DNA from: an uncultured Clostridia bacterium
GTDB lineage: Bacteria > Bacillota > Clostridia > Lachnospirales > Bianqueaceae
Length of the DNA: 43,022 bases
Direction: 5' to 3'
NCBI GenBank assembly: GCA_937892735.1
Contig: CALBGL010000017.1
Span: 1-43,022, forward strand
Positions 9,728 through 18,120 of this stretch are shown here, piece by piece. The first letter of the stretch is position 1. The number at the start of each line of letters is the position of its first letter. Both the position numbers and the translations under genes were made by a program. The notes beneath the pieces are model-generated. The model was not told the DNA's origin and did not search any database. It saw nothing but the letters and a program-made list of their open reading frames with translations.

Positions 9728-9759
9728 AAAAAGCAGGAAAATCATTGATTTTCCTGCTT
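9728..9759 (-). terminator. Terminator overlapping the AraC-type regulator stop codon
   Basis: A perfect 13-bp stem (9731-9743 with 9747-9759) has a 3-nt loop and is followed on the minus strand by TTTTT. Its first arm is made of the last codons of the regulator, and the TGA (9742-9744) lies in the loop and top of the stem. Confidence 0.9.
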
Positions 9760-11919
9760 CCATACAGAGGGGGAAACACCATGAACACGCTTAAATGCCC
9801 GACGAAAGGATCCGGCATTGGTATAGCCGCATTTTGCCGCAATCGCTTCCACATCCAAGATTCCTTCCAAAAGATACTGTTTGGCATGATCCATGCGGAT
9901 TCGTTCCAAGCTGTTACTGAAAGATTCTCCCGTAGTCTCTCGGAAAAATTGAGAAAAATACGTTTCCGAAAAGCCGAAAACCTCCGCCATTGAAACTACG
10001 CCCAACTGTGAATCTCCGAAATGTTCTTCCAAATATTCCACCAAATGTCTACCGACATCCGTTTTCTGTTCTGCACGCATTCTGCCAATCGCGCCACAAA
10101 GGGAAAGAAATCGTCGTCGCATACGCTCCAACATTTCATCCGTCGTTTCTGACGATTCCATGATCTGTTCCGGAGTCTCCTGCTCCATAATCGGCCAATC
10201 CTGTAGAACCTGTAAGTAGGAAGCAGCCAGCCCCCCTTGTAGAATACGTCGAAGCGTCTCCGAAAGAAATCGTTTTTCCGCGTTTTCCCGCATGAGCGCA
10301 TGAAAAACCGCCTCTACTACGCCGAATTCACCATGCGTTGTGCCCTGAATCAGTTTGTGCTCTAACTCTTCCGGATAGTAAAATTCCTGACTTTGTACAG
10401 GCAAATCCTCGTATCGAAACATTCGAATCTCTTCACCACGGGCTTTCTTGAGACTATAGACCGCCTGCTGGTACGAAAGCGTAAGATCTCTCGGCCGCGT
10501 ATATGCCCGCCCCACGCCTGCATGGCCGACTGACGCGGTTTGAATCCGCCGCAGCAGATAGTCAAGCGCCGCCTGATTCCCGGTTCCGACCATCAGGACA
10601 TAGCGTCCAGGCATCTCATCATATAGCCATTTGACGCAGGATCCCTGACCATCCGTCACTATCGGTTGAAGCGTTTCTACCTCTGTCTCCCATACAATCA
10701 CACACCGCGGCCCATCTCCCAACAATATGCCCGCGTGTTCTGCTGCCGAAAGAGCCTCTGCCTCGCTCGAGAAGCTGCCTTTCAGAAGCTTATCCATCAC
10801 GCTCCGCTTTTCTCGTTCCTTCTGATCTCGCAAAACACTGCGCATAGTATGGTTCGCCTGAATCAAAAGCTGCATTCCGGAGGTTAGCTGGTGATATTCG
10901 TTCTGATTTCCCATCGTATCGGTTCCAAGCATTTGACGAAGATTCGTCAGCATGTTTCTGAGCGGCTTCGAATATCGCCAGGCAAAAAAAACACCCAGCC
11001 CCAATTCCAGCAATACACATAAAGACGCACTGATCGCACCGATGCGTCCCAAACGATAGGCGTCAGAAAAGGCAACCGATTTAGGGCGGCTCAGTGTGAA
11101 TAAAAGACCTTCATCCGAACGCTTATACAGCGTCACCGTATCTTCTCCTTCCACATACCCGCGGTCTCCCTTAAAATCCGAAACGGATTCTCTCATACTC
11201 GGATCCTCTCCGATGGCGGCCAAAAGCCTTCCCTCCCGATTATACAGCCGTACCTGACCCTCTTCTTCCAAAGGGTCCTGAAAAAATGCATTCATCTCTT
11301 CTTCGGTAATGAGATATTGAATCGTCCCCACAACCTGACGTTCATAGCCGCGTACTGGTCGATTGTACGTCATCGCTTTCATAGAAGTTCCATTCCAAAA
11401 AATCCGCTGCATAGGGATAAAATCACGATGGGTACCGGAAAAGCTCTCATCGATCCATTCTGCCGCCGATAATCCCTCGTAATGCCGTATGTGATCAAAG
11501 AAAAAAAAGATACCGTAAGTCACGCCGGTATTCGTAAAGATAAACTCGTTATTCTTCAAAATCAGTGCGTAGCTCGAATCCTGTCCTATCGATAAAATAT
11601 CCCGCGTACGTTCATAAAAACGCACGACCCGCATCACACTTTTTTCGCCTGGAGCCGGTTTATCCATCTTGAGAATCTGCTGCAGATCTGCGTCATAGGC
11701 TAGTTTCAAAACCGTGCTGTCAAGCTGTTCTAGATACCGTTCGAAATAAGCCGCCGAACGGGCAAGACGCCCTTGTTCCTTCTCCAGATATTTCTCACGA
11801 CTTGCGGACATCGATTGCTGATACAGATACCCTGCCAGAACCGCCGGCATAATCAGCACAATGAGATAAGAAACCAAAAATAGGGAAAAAATGCGTTTCA
11901 TCCCAAATCTCCTGGCCAT
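9742..11919 (-). CDS. Membrane-anchored AraC-family regulator (YesS-like)
   Basis: This 725-residue protein has a membrane helix near residues 8-30, an extracellular sensor region of about 250 residues (dCache-like), a second helix (IGAISASLCVLLELGLGVFFAWRY), a long cytoplasmic middle, and a C-terminal AraC domain with two helix-turn-helix units (VVSMAEVFGFSETYFSQFF and VEAIAAKCGYTNAGSFRRAF). It therefore senses an external ligand and acts directly on DNA without a kinase, like B. subtilis YesS. The start is ATG 11919 with AAGGAGG 5 nt upstream. It follows GH43 on the same strand, and its stop codon is built into a terminator. It probably controls GH43 and the solute-binding protein; this is inference from context. 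Confidence 0.88.
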   Translation of the reverse strand: MARRFGMKRIFSLFLVSYLIVLIMPAVLAGYLYQQSMSASREKYLEKEQGRLARSAAYFERYLEQLDSTVLKLAYDADLQQILKMDKPAPGEKSVMRVVRFYERTRDILSIGQDSSYALILKNNEFIFTNTGVTYGIFFFFDHIRHYEGLSAAEWIDESFSGTHRDFIPMQRIFWNGTSMKAMTYNRPVRGYERQVVGTIQYLITEEEMNAFFQDPLEEEGQVRLYNREGRLLAAIGEDPSMRESVSDFKGDRGYVEGEDTVTLYKRSDEGLLFTLSRPKSVAFSDAYRLGRIGAISASLCVLLELGLGVFFAWRYSKPLRNMLTNLRQMLGTDTMGNQNEYHQLTSGMQLLIQANHTMRSVLRDQKEREKRSVMDKLLKGSFSSEAEALSAAEHAGILLGDGPRCVIVWETEVETLQPIVTDGQGSCVKWLYDEMPGRYVLMVGTGNQAALDYLLRRIQTASVGHAGVGRAYTRPRDLTLSYQQAVYSLKKARGEEIRMFRYEDLPVQSQEFYYPEELEHKLIQGTTHGEFGVVEAVFHALMRENAEKRFLSETLRRILQGGLAASYLQVLQDWPIMEQETPEQIMESSETTDEMLERMRRRFLSLCGAIGRMRAEQKTDVGRHLVEYLEEHFGDSQLGVVSMAEVFGFSETYFSQFFRETTGESFSNSLERIRMDHAKQYLLEGILDVEAIAAKCGYTNAGSFRRAFKRVHGVSPSVWKQENQ

Positions 11920-11943
11920 CTTTTCCTCCTTTGCCCATTCATA

Positions 11944-11979
11944 AGGCGGCACACCGGACATCCCGGCAGCGTGCCGCCT
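11944..11979 (-). other. GC-rich hairpin between GH43 and the AraC-type gene
   Basis: AGGCGGCAC (11944-11952) pairs with GTGCCGCCT (11971-11979), with an inner CCGG pairing. There is no U tract on the minus strand, so it is more likely an RNA-stability or partial-readthrough element that lowers regulator expression relative to GH43. Confidence 0.5.
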
Positions 11980-12022
11980 CTATTCTATATTCTTACCGCG
12001 CAAGCGGCAAAATCTTCTTTTC

Positions 12023-13579
12023 TTAAATCTCTTCTACGACAAGATTCTTAAAATCCGCATAACCTGGGCTAATACGTCCTTCAAAGTTCGCGGCAAAGAT
12101 GCCGGGCCGCGCACTCACCCAGCCGCCGCAGACCGCAAGCCAGGTGTCTCCTGCCGTCTCAAAATGCTGTCCATCCACACTATAGGCAAACTGAACCCTG
12201 GCCTCCGGATGTTCCCCTGTGAAATCGCTTCGAACCTGCACCTGTAAATAGACCTTTCCATCCGGAAGATCACGGTTCCAAAGCTTCGTCTCCCAGACTC
12301 TCTCATCGCACTCGCTGCCCTTTGGAAACTCCTTCGTCTCTCCCTGATACAACGCGATTCCGAGCCCCTGCTTTCCTTTCTCCAGCGCCAGATACCGGTA
12401 GGTATATCCCATCATCGCGATCCCTGCGCGGTCTCCCGGTTCTTCTCCTTCCCAATCCACTTCCACCGTCATATCAAAATCATAATGCTGCATGAGCTGG
12501 GAGAGAAACTGCCCTGCATGAAACAGGGTACCGGTCTTATAGATACGCGACATATTGAGCCGCAGCGCCTCCGGATTTTCCGTCATGCTATACCATTCTC
12601 TGCGAGGATTCGCCTGCCATTGCCACTGCAGCCCCAAATGATCCCCCAAGAAACTGTCAGAGGTAAAAGGTTTAACATCCGAGACTTCATAGCTCTTCGG
12701 AACCGGATACTCTGTGACTGGTTCTCCAATGCCATCGCCATTCGTATCTACCCCCATGAGCGGCCAGTCATCTACCCAACACACCGGCTGCAGATGCGGC
12801 ACACGGCCGTACACATAGATATCCTGGAAATGAATAAACCAGTCTTCCCCCTCCGGCGTATCTACCCAGCCGCCCTGATGCGGCCCATTGATCTGAGTAT
12901 TTCCCTGATGCAGAACGATCTTCTGTTCATAAGGCCCCTCGATATTCTTGGAACGAAGGATCAGTTCCCATCCTGTCTTGACTCCTCCAGCCGGACACAT
13001 GATATAATAGTATCCGTTTCTTTTATACAGTTTCGGGCCTTCCGTCGTCGGATGCCTGTCCTCCTGGCTGAATATCTCGATGCCGCCGTCGATGACCTTG
13101 GTGCCTTCCGCGTTCATGCGATGCAGATACAGGCGAGAAGAGATCGCCGCCCGGCTCCTCGCCCAGGCATGTACCAGATAGACCTGTCCATCCTCATCAA
13201 ACAATACGGTCGGATCGATCCATCCCGTCTCATTCGCCCCATGATACATTCTCCAGGGGCCTGCCGGGTTCTTCGCAGTAAAGACGAACAAGCCTTCATC
13301 CGGCGCACACACATAGACATAGAACGTTCCTTCATGATAACGAATACAAGGCGCCCAGGTTCCCTTCTTGTGGTTAGGCATCTCATATGCCGCAAACGGC
13401 AGAGACTCCGCCACATACCCAATATGCTCCCAATGCACGAGATCCGTCGAATGTAACACGGGAATCCCAGGAAAATACGTAAACGATGAGGAAATCATGT
13501 AATAGTCATGCCCCACCCGTACTACATCCGGATCTGAATAGTCTCCCTTTAAAATAGGATTTTGATAGGTTGCTGTCAT
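12023..13579 (-). CDS. Glycoside hydrolase family 43 (xylosidase/arabinofuranosidase type)
   Basis: The N-terminal 310 residues form a GH43 five-bladed propeller. The expected catalytic residues are visible: the general base Asp16 in YSDPDVV, the pKa-modulating Asp122 in GWIDPTV, and the acid Glu180 in TTEGPKL. The C-terminal 200 residues are a beta-sandwich of the GH43 C2 type (for example DFDMTVEVDWEGEEPGDRAGIAMMG). No signal peptide is present, so it acts in the cytoplasm on imported oligosaccharides, releasing xylose or arabinose; the exact substrate is not determinable. The start ATG 13579 follows GGGGGT. It is first in the locus, driven by a promoter that overlaps the divergent ABC-F promoter. 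Confidence 0.9.
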   Translation of the reverse strand: MTATYQNPILKGDYSDPDVVRVGHDYYMISSSFTYFPGIPVLHSTDLVHWEHIGYVAESLPFAAYEMPNHKKGTWAPCIRYHEGTFYVYVCAPDEGLFVFTAKNPAGPWRMYHGANETGWIDPTVLFDEDGQVYLVHAWARSRAAISSRLYLHRMNAEGTKVIDGGIEIFSQEDRHPTTEGPKLYKRNGYYYIMCPAGGVKTGWELILRSKNIEGPYEQKIVLHQGNTQINGPHQGGWVDTPEGEDWFIHFQDIYVYGRVPHLQPVCWVDDWPLMGVDTNGDGIGEPVTEYPVPKSYEVSDVKPFTSDSFLGDHLGLQWQWQANPRREWYSMTENPEALRLNMSRIYKTGTLFHAGQFLSQLMQHYDFDMTVEVDWEGEEPGDRAGIAMMGYTYRYLALEKGKQGLGIALYQGETKEFPKGSECDERVWETKLWNRDLPDGKVYLQVQVRSDFTGEHPEARVQFAYSVDGQHFETAGDTWLAVCGGWVSARPGIFAANFEGRISPGYADFKNLVVEEI

Positions 13580-13605
13580 TTTCTGTACCCCCAGTCTGTG
13601 TATAC

Positions 13606-13634
13606 TTGCATAATGCGTGTATTTGCGCTATAAT
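13606..13634 (+). promoter_or_regulatory. Promoter of the ABC-F gene
   Basis: TTGCAT (13606-13611) and a perfect TATAAT (13629-13634) are separated by 17 bp, about 38 bp upstream of the start at 13672. Confidence 0.8.
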
Positions 13635-13661
13635 TGTAACTGATTTTCATAGAAAGGTCAA
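13633..13661 (-). promoter_or_regulatory. Promoter of the GH43 gene
   Basis: On the minus strand TTGACC (13656-13661) and TACAAT (13633-13638) are 17 bp apart, about 54 bp upstream of the GH43 start. Its -10 shares two bases with the -10 of the divergent ABC-F promoter. Confidence 0.8.
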
Positions 13662-13671
13662 TTGATTTATC

Positions 13672-15591
13672 ATGATTTTATCGACTAATCATCTCACTAA
13701 AGCATTCGGTGTGACCGAGATTCTGACCGATGTCTCCTTTCATCTGGAAGCCAAGGAGAAGGTCGCTCTCGTAGGCGCAAATGGCGCCGGCAAAACCACC
13801 CTTTTTCATATACTTCGCGGGCATTATCCAGCAGATAGCGGCAGTCTGTACATTCAGAAGGGACTCGTCATCGGGTATCTGCCGCAGACTGCGGAACTGC
13901 AATCGGACGAGCGTATCGAAGATGAACTGCTCAAGGTATTCGAGCCGCTGCGCCGTATGGAAGAAAAGATGCGCCGTATGGAGACTGAAATGAAGGATAA
14001 CCCTTCCGCCGAACTGATGGAGCAGTATGCCCGTCTGCAGGCTTCCTATGAACGTCAGGATGGATACGCTTACCGCAGCCGTGTCCGCGGCGTACTCAAA
14101 GGACTGGGATTTGCCGAAAACGAGTATGCACTGCCTATCACCTATCTTTCCGGCGGTCAGAAATCTCGTGTGGCTCTGAGTAAGCTATTACTGCAAAAAC
14201 CGGACCTTCTGCTATTGGATGAACCCACGAATCACCTGGATATCGAAGCCATCCAGTGGCTGGAAGAATATCTCTCTTCCTTTTCCGGCGCAGCCCTCAT
14301 TATCTCCCATGACCGATATTTTCTGGACAAGATCTGTACCCGTACCATTGAGCTAGAACGGGGCGTTACCCATGTATACTCCGGTAACTATTCTTTCTAT
14401 GTACAGGAGAAAGAAGCTCGTACGAAAGCAGCTTTGAAAGAATATGAGGCGCAGCAGGCAGAGATCAAGCGTCAGGAAGAGATTATCGCAAAGCTCCGCT
14501 CCTTCTCTCAGGAGAAGTTTATCAAGAGGGCCCAGAGCCGTGAAAAAGTGCTGGAACGCATGGATATCCTTGAAAAACCGATCACTTATGAAGATGCCAT
14601 GCATTTCACTTTTAAACCCCAGATTCTGTCGGGTGAAGATGTACTGACGGCTCACGATCTGGCTAAGTCCTTTGAAACAAAACCTTTGTTTCATCACATC
14701 AATTTCCTGATTCGACGCGGTGAAAAAATCGCGCTTCTGGGCGCCAATGGAACTGGCAAATCTACGCTGTTTAAGATGATTATGGGACAGGAGCAGGCCG
14801 ATAGCGGACAGCTTCTGCGTGGTGTCAAGGTGTATCCCGGTTACTATGACCAGGAACAGCAAAGCTTGTCCGATGAGAAAACCGCTCTGGAAGAGATCTG
14901 CGATGCCTATCCGCAAATGACGCTGGGACAGGTGCGCAATGTTCTGGCCGCTTTCCTGTTTCGTGGAGATGACGTATTCAAGCCCATTCGTACGCTATCC
15001 GGCGGTGAAAAAGCACGAATCTCCCTCTGTAAAATCATGCTGAGCGAAAGCAATTTTCTCCTTCTGGATGAGCCCACGAACCATCTGGATATTCTGTCCC
15101 GGGAAGTACTGGAAAATAACCTTCTAGGCTATGAAGGCACGCTCTTCTTCATCTCCCATGACCGATACTTCATCAACCGAGTCGCAACGAAGATCTTCGT
15201 ATTAACTCCCGATGGCATTCAGGTTTATCTGGGCAACTACGATGAATACCTGGCTCATCTACAGAAAGAAAGGGAGACCGAGACCCCGATCCCAGAAAAG
15301 ACGACCAGCGTCGAAAAGACAAATTATGTGCAGAAAAAGCAGTCTGCTGCGGCGCTTCGTAAACTCCGTGCTCAGGTACGAAATGCAGAAGCCGCTATTC
15401 ATGAGCAGGAAGAAACCATCCAGGCACTGGATGAAGCTATGCTGCTGCCGGAGAACTATCAGAGCGCGGCGGCATACCGTAAACTGGAAGAAGAAAAGGC
15501 GGCGGCCTCCGAAAGATTGGACGCTCTCTATGTGGAATGGGAATCCCTCGTTCAGAATCTGGAAGCGGCCGAAGCCATCGAAAACGCATAA
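13672..15591 (+). CDS. ABC-F family ATPase (YdiF/Uup-like)
   Basis: This is a soluble protein of 639 residues with two ABC cassettes and no membrane domain. Cassette 1 has GANGAGKTT (about 35-43), LSGGQKSR and LLLLDEPTNHLD. Cassette 2 has GANGTGKST, LSGGEKAR and LLLDEPTNHLD. A charged helical linker between them (about 240-320) is the P-site tRNA interaction motif region, and a C-terminal coiled coil (about 550-635) is of the Uup/YdiF kind. ABC-F proteins bind the ribosomal E site and rescue stalled translation or protect against antibiotics; this architecture fits a housekeeping factor better than a resistance determinant. It is preceded by a good sigma-A promoter and followed 45 nt later by a small membrane protein gene. 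Confidence 0.92.
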   Translation: MILSTNHLTKAFGVTEILTDVSFHLEAKEKVALVGANGAGKTTLFHILRGHYPADSGSLYIQKGLVIGYLPQTAELQSDERIEDELLKVFEPLRRMEEKMRRMETEMKDNPSAELMEQYARLQASYERQDGYAYRSRVRGVLKGLGFAENEYALPITYLSGGQKSRVALSKLLLQKPDLLLLDEPTNHLDIEAIQWLEEYLSSFSGAALIISHDRYFLDKICTRTIELERGVTHVYSGNYSFYVQEKEARTKAALKEYEAQQAEIKRQEEIIAKLRSFSQEKFIKRAQSREKVLERMDILEKPITYEDAMHFTFKPQILSGEDVLTAHDLAKSFETKPLFHHINFLIRRGEKIALLGANGTGKSTLFKMIMGQEQADSGQLLRGVKVYPGYYDQEQQSLSDEKTALEEICDAYPQMTLGQVRNVLAAFLFRGDDVFKPIRTLSGGEKARISLCKIMLSESNFLLLDEPTNHLDILSREVLENNLLGYEGTLFFISHDRYFINRVATKIFVLTPDGIQVYLGNYDEYLAHLQKERETETPIPEKTTSVEKTNYVQKKQSAAALRKLRAQVRNAEAAIHEQEETIQALDEAMLLPENYQSAAAYRKLEEEKAAASERLDALYVEWESLVQNLEAAEAIENA

Positions 15592-15592
15592 A

Positions 15593-15662
15593 AATAAGAC
15601 TCTTTGCCCATACTCATTATCAAAAGAGGTGATATCATGAGTAACCAGCAAAGAGTCTTATT
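15593..15662 (+). promoter_or_regulatory. Long hairpin enclosing the RBS and start codon of the next gene
   Basis: A perfect 15-bp inverted repeat (AATAAGACTCTTTGC at 15593-15607, complement at 15648-15662) encloses 40 nt. Inside it TACTCAT (15611-15617) pairs with ATGAGTA (15637-15643), which contains the ATG, and ATCA (15619-15622) pairs with TGAT (15630-15633). The Shine-Dalgarno AGAGG lies in the 7-nt apical loop. Either it terminates ABC-F transcription partially or it controls translation of the next gene. Confidence 0.75.
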
Positions 15663-16017
15663 ATTTACCTATGGCGGTATTGCCGCCGCAGTGGCTGTCC
15701 TTTGTGTCGTAGCCATTATCGTCTTCAGCAGTTTTTCCGAGGAACCGGAGACCACCCAGGCAGAAGAATCCGTCTCTACAGAAGTCTCCTATGAGGAGCC
15801 GGAAGCAGAAACTGCCGATGCGGCGGCGGCTCCCAACTATACGGTAAAAGCCCTTCCCGATGGCATCGGCGTCTTTGATGCTTTCGGAACCCTAATTCGT
15901 TCCTTTCCCGTGGAGGTCTCTACGTTGCCCGCTGCCGATCAAAACGCTCTCCGGCGCGGTATTGATGTGACCGGCAAAGAAGCCCTGGATAAACTCCTGC
16001 AGGATCTTACTTCTTAA
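15637..16017 (+). CDS. Small single-pass membrane protein, BofC-C-terminus-like domain
   Basis: The 126-residue product has a membrane helix (about residues 9-31), an acidic Glu/Thr/Ala-rich linker (32-65), and a compact C-terminal domain (TVKALPDGIGVFDAFGTLIRSFPVEVSTLPAADQNALRRGIDVTGKEALDKLLQDL). That domain resembles small clostridial proteins likened to the BofC C-terminal domain: a variable beta hairpin, then leu-p-x-x-D-q-x-x-L-x-x-G-i. The likeness is from memory and is not proof of a sporulation role. The start at 15637 is supported by AAGAGGTGAT and sits within a large hairpin. The gene may be cotranscribed with the ABC-F gene. Its last 11 nt overlap the converging flippase gene. Confidence 0.75.
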   Translation: MSNQQRVLLFTYGGIAAAVAVLCVVAIIVFSSFSEEPETTQAEESVSTEVSYEEPEAETADAAAAPNYTVKALPDGIGVFDAFGTLIRSFPVEVSTLPAADQNALRRGIDVTGKEALDKLLQDLTS

Positions 16018-17614
16018 ACCGCAGTCGAATCAGAAAACGTCCATAGGGCAGATCTCGAATCTGATCCAGCGTATACCATGTGCTGTTCAGCAGGAGTACA
16101 AAATAAAAAATCACGCTGATTCCTACGGAGAACAGAACCGACAGCGTATACGAAGATACGATAGCATAGACGCCATGATACACGATCCAGGTCATCACAC
16201 CCATCAGAATCGCGCAGGCTGCCGGGGGTAGAATCAGATGCAGCAGATTGATTTTGCATTGACTGTACTTCAGGACGCTGCGCATGTTAAAAAAGGCGAT
16301 AAAGAACCCGAATAAGGTGACGCTCAGAATCATGGCGTATACCTGAATATCGAATACCAGGATGCTCAGAATCAGGACTGGGATACTGATACAGGCGCTC
16401 TTCAGCGCATTGAGCACTGGCTGACGAATCTTGCCTAAGCCCTGCAGAATTGCAGAAGCATTCTGCGATACGGCAAAGAAGATAATCATAAATGATCCTA
16501 CCTGCAGCAGTTCTCCGCCATCACTGGAATTCGGAAACAGCCATTCAATAATCGGCACTCCAAGGATGGACAAGCCAACAGCGGCCGGCATACTGACCAT
16601 CAGCACCAATTTCATCAGCGTATCAATATGCTCTTGAATGGCCTGATGGTTATTTTGTGTGATTGCCCGCGTAATACTAGGGACCGATACGATCGTCAGT
16701 GTTCCCAGCGCCGCGATCGGCATATTGATCATCACATTATACTTCCCTGTCATCTTTCCCAACTGTGCGTCAATTAGTTCCGCTTCATATCCTTTAAGCG
16801 GCATCAGCGCCTTAAACAGCGCCGTATCAATCAGTTCCCGCAGATTGGACACCGACGCGGCGATCATGATCGGAATCACCAGGCAGATAAAATATTTAAA
16901 GAGCGTAGATTTTCGCTCCGTAATCTGTTCTGCCGGCGCATTGAAGATCGTAGATTTGGCCTTATAGATCAAAAAGATGAAAAGTAACAGCAGCAATCCG
17001 CCCATCGCGCCGTACATACTGCCTCGCGCCGCGGAAGACGCCGCGTCCACCAGAACAGACTCCGTCAGCGTCTGTTCTGTAGATACCGTAATCCAAACCA
17101 ATAGGACGCTGAATCCCGCATGAAACACTTGATCGATGAGATCCGCATAGGCGCTGGTTCGCACATCCCCGATACCCTGATACAGACCGCGAAATACACT
17201 GGAAATAGACACCATCAGAACCGCTGGTGCCAGACTCCTTACGGCAGACACCGACTGCGGCATATTAAACAGAACCGAAGCGATAAAATCTCCACCCAGA
17301 ATTAAAACCAGGCAAAAAAGAAAGCCCATGCCTCCTGCATACATCAATCCCATCCAGAAAACCTGTCTGGCATTGGCATATTCCCGCTTAGCCAGCCGTT
17401 CGCTGATCATGCGGGATAGTGCCTCTGATACTCCAAATGTGGATAGAATAATGAAAAAACTATAGATCTGATAGGCGACACCGTAATACCCATTTCCCGT
17501 ATCGCCGATCATATTGGTCATCGGAATTCGATAAATGAATCCAATCAATTTGATAAAGACAGAGATCATCACTAGGAAACTGCCTTTTCTCATTAAATCT
17601 TTTGCTCTGCTCAT
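16007..17614 (-). CDS. SpoVB/MurJ-type polysaccharide flippase (MOP superfamily)
   Basis: This 535-residue, highly hydrophobic protein has about 14 predicted membrane helices. It opens with the family-typical LMRKGSFLVMISVFIKLIGFIYRIPMTNMIG. Such proteins (SpoVB, YtgP/MurJ2) flip lipid-linked precursors of peptidoglycan or other polymers across the membrane. In a spore former it could be a SpoVB-like cortex factor or a vegetative lipid II flippase; sequence alone does not decide. The start ATG overlaps the ybeY stop by 4 nt, so it is translationally coupled at the end of the phoH-ybeY cluster. It converges with and overlaps the small membrane protein gene by 11 nt. Confidence 0.85.
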   Translation of the reverse strand: MSRAKDLMRKGSFLVMISVFIKLIGFIYRIPMTNMIGDTGNGYYGVAYQIYSFFIILSTFGVSEALSRMISERLAKREYANARQVFWMGLMYAGGMGFLFCLVLILGGDFIASVLFNMPQSVSAVRSLAPAVLMVSISSVFRGLYQGIGDVRTSAYADLIDQVFHAGFSVLLVWITVSTEQTLTESVLVDAASSAARGSMYGAMGGLLLLLFIFLIYKAKSTIFNAPAEQITERKSTLFKYFICLVIPIMIAASVSNLRELIDTALFKALMPLKGYEAELIDAQLGKMTGKYNVMINMPIAALGTLTIVSVPSITRAITQNNHQAIQEHIDTLMKLVLMVSMPAAVGLSILGVPIIEWLFPNSSDGGELLQVGSFMIIFFAVSQNASAILQGLGKIRQPVLNALKSACISIPVLILSILVFDIQVYAMILSVTLFGFFIAFFNMRSVLKYSQCKINLLHLILPPAACAILMGVMTWIVYHGVYAIVSSYTLSVLFSVGISVIFYFVLLLNSTWYTLDQIRDLPYGRFLIRLRFKK

Positions 17615-18120
17615 ACCTTTTCCTTCCCGCGATGAATACCCAGGGTCTCCAAAATCTTCTTTTGTTTGCTGCTCATCTGCTCCTCTTCCGCCGCTTCCAT
17701 ATGATCATACCCCAAAAGATGCAGCATACTATGAAGAACCAGAAACGCGGTCTCCCTCTCTGTAGAATGCCCATATTCTTCCGCTTGTGTCACGACATGA
17801 TCCCAGGAAAGCACAATATTTCCCAGGCAGATATGGCCTGTCTCCGGATCCGCTTCGTCTTCTGACAGCCCTGCCGCGGCCTGTCCCGGCGAAAGATCCC
17901 ATAAAGGAAAAGACAGGACATCCGTAGCCCGGTCTATTTGACGATATTGACGATTCATCTCATGGATCGCTTTATCGTCCACCACATTCAGTTCTATTTC
18001 AACGGGCTGCTTCACTCCCTCTTCCTGAAGAGCTGCCTCCAAGATTCTTTCAAAAACCTCCGTATAGTGCTTTCTTTCTGCCTCATCAGGCCCGTACTCC
18101 CATTGTATCCATAATTTCAT
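17611..18120 (-). CDS. ybeY: rRNA maturation endonuclease YbeY
   Basis: The zinc-binding signature HSMLHLLGYDH (His130, His134, His140) of the UPF0054/YbeY family is intact. The N-terminal ELNVVDDKAIHEMNRQYRQIDRATDVLSFP is the conserved family core. YbeY takes part in 16S rRNA 3-prime processing and ribosome quality control. The length of 169 residues is normal. It overlaps phoH upstream and the flippase downstream, each by 4 nt, as in the widespread phoH-ybeY pair. Confidence 0.95.
   Translation of the reverse strand: MKLWIQWEYGPDEAERKHYTEVFERILEAALQEEGVKQPVEIELNVVDDKAIHEMNRQYRQIDRATDVLSFPLWDLSPGQAAAGLSEDEADPETGHICLGNIVLSWDHVVTQAEEYGHSTERETAFLVLHSMLHLLGYDHMEAAEEEQMSSKQKKILETLGIHRGKEKV

Noticed and set aside
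12485..13456. 323-codon open frame antisense to GH43
   Set aside because: No ribosome binding site or recognisable domain; composition is that of a reverse-complement shadow.
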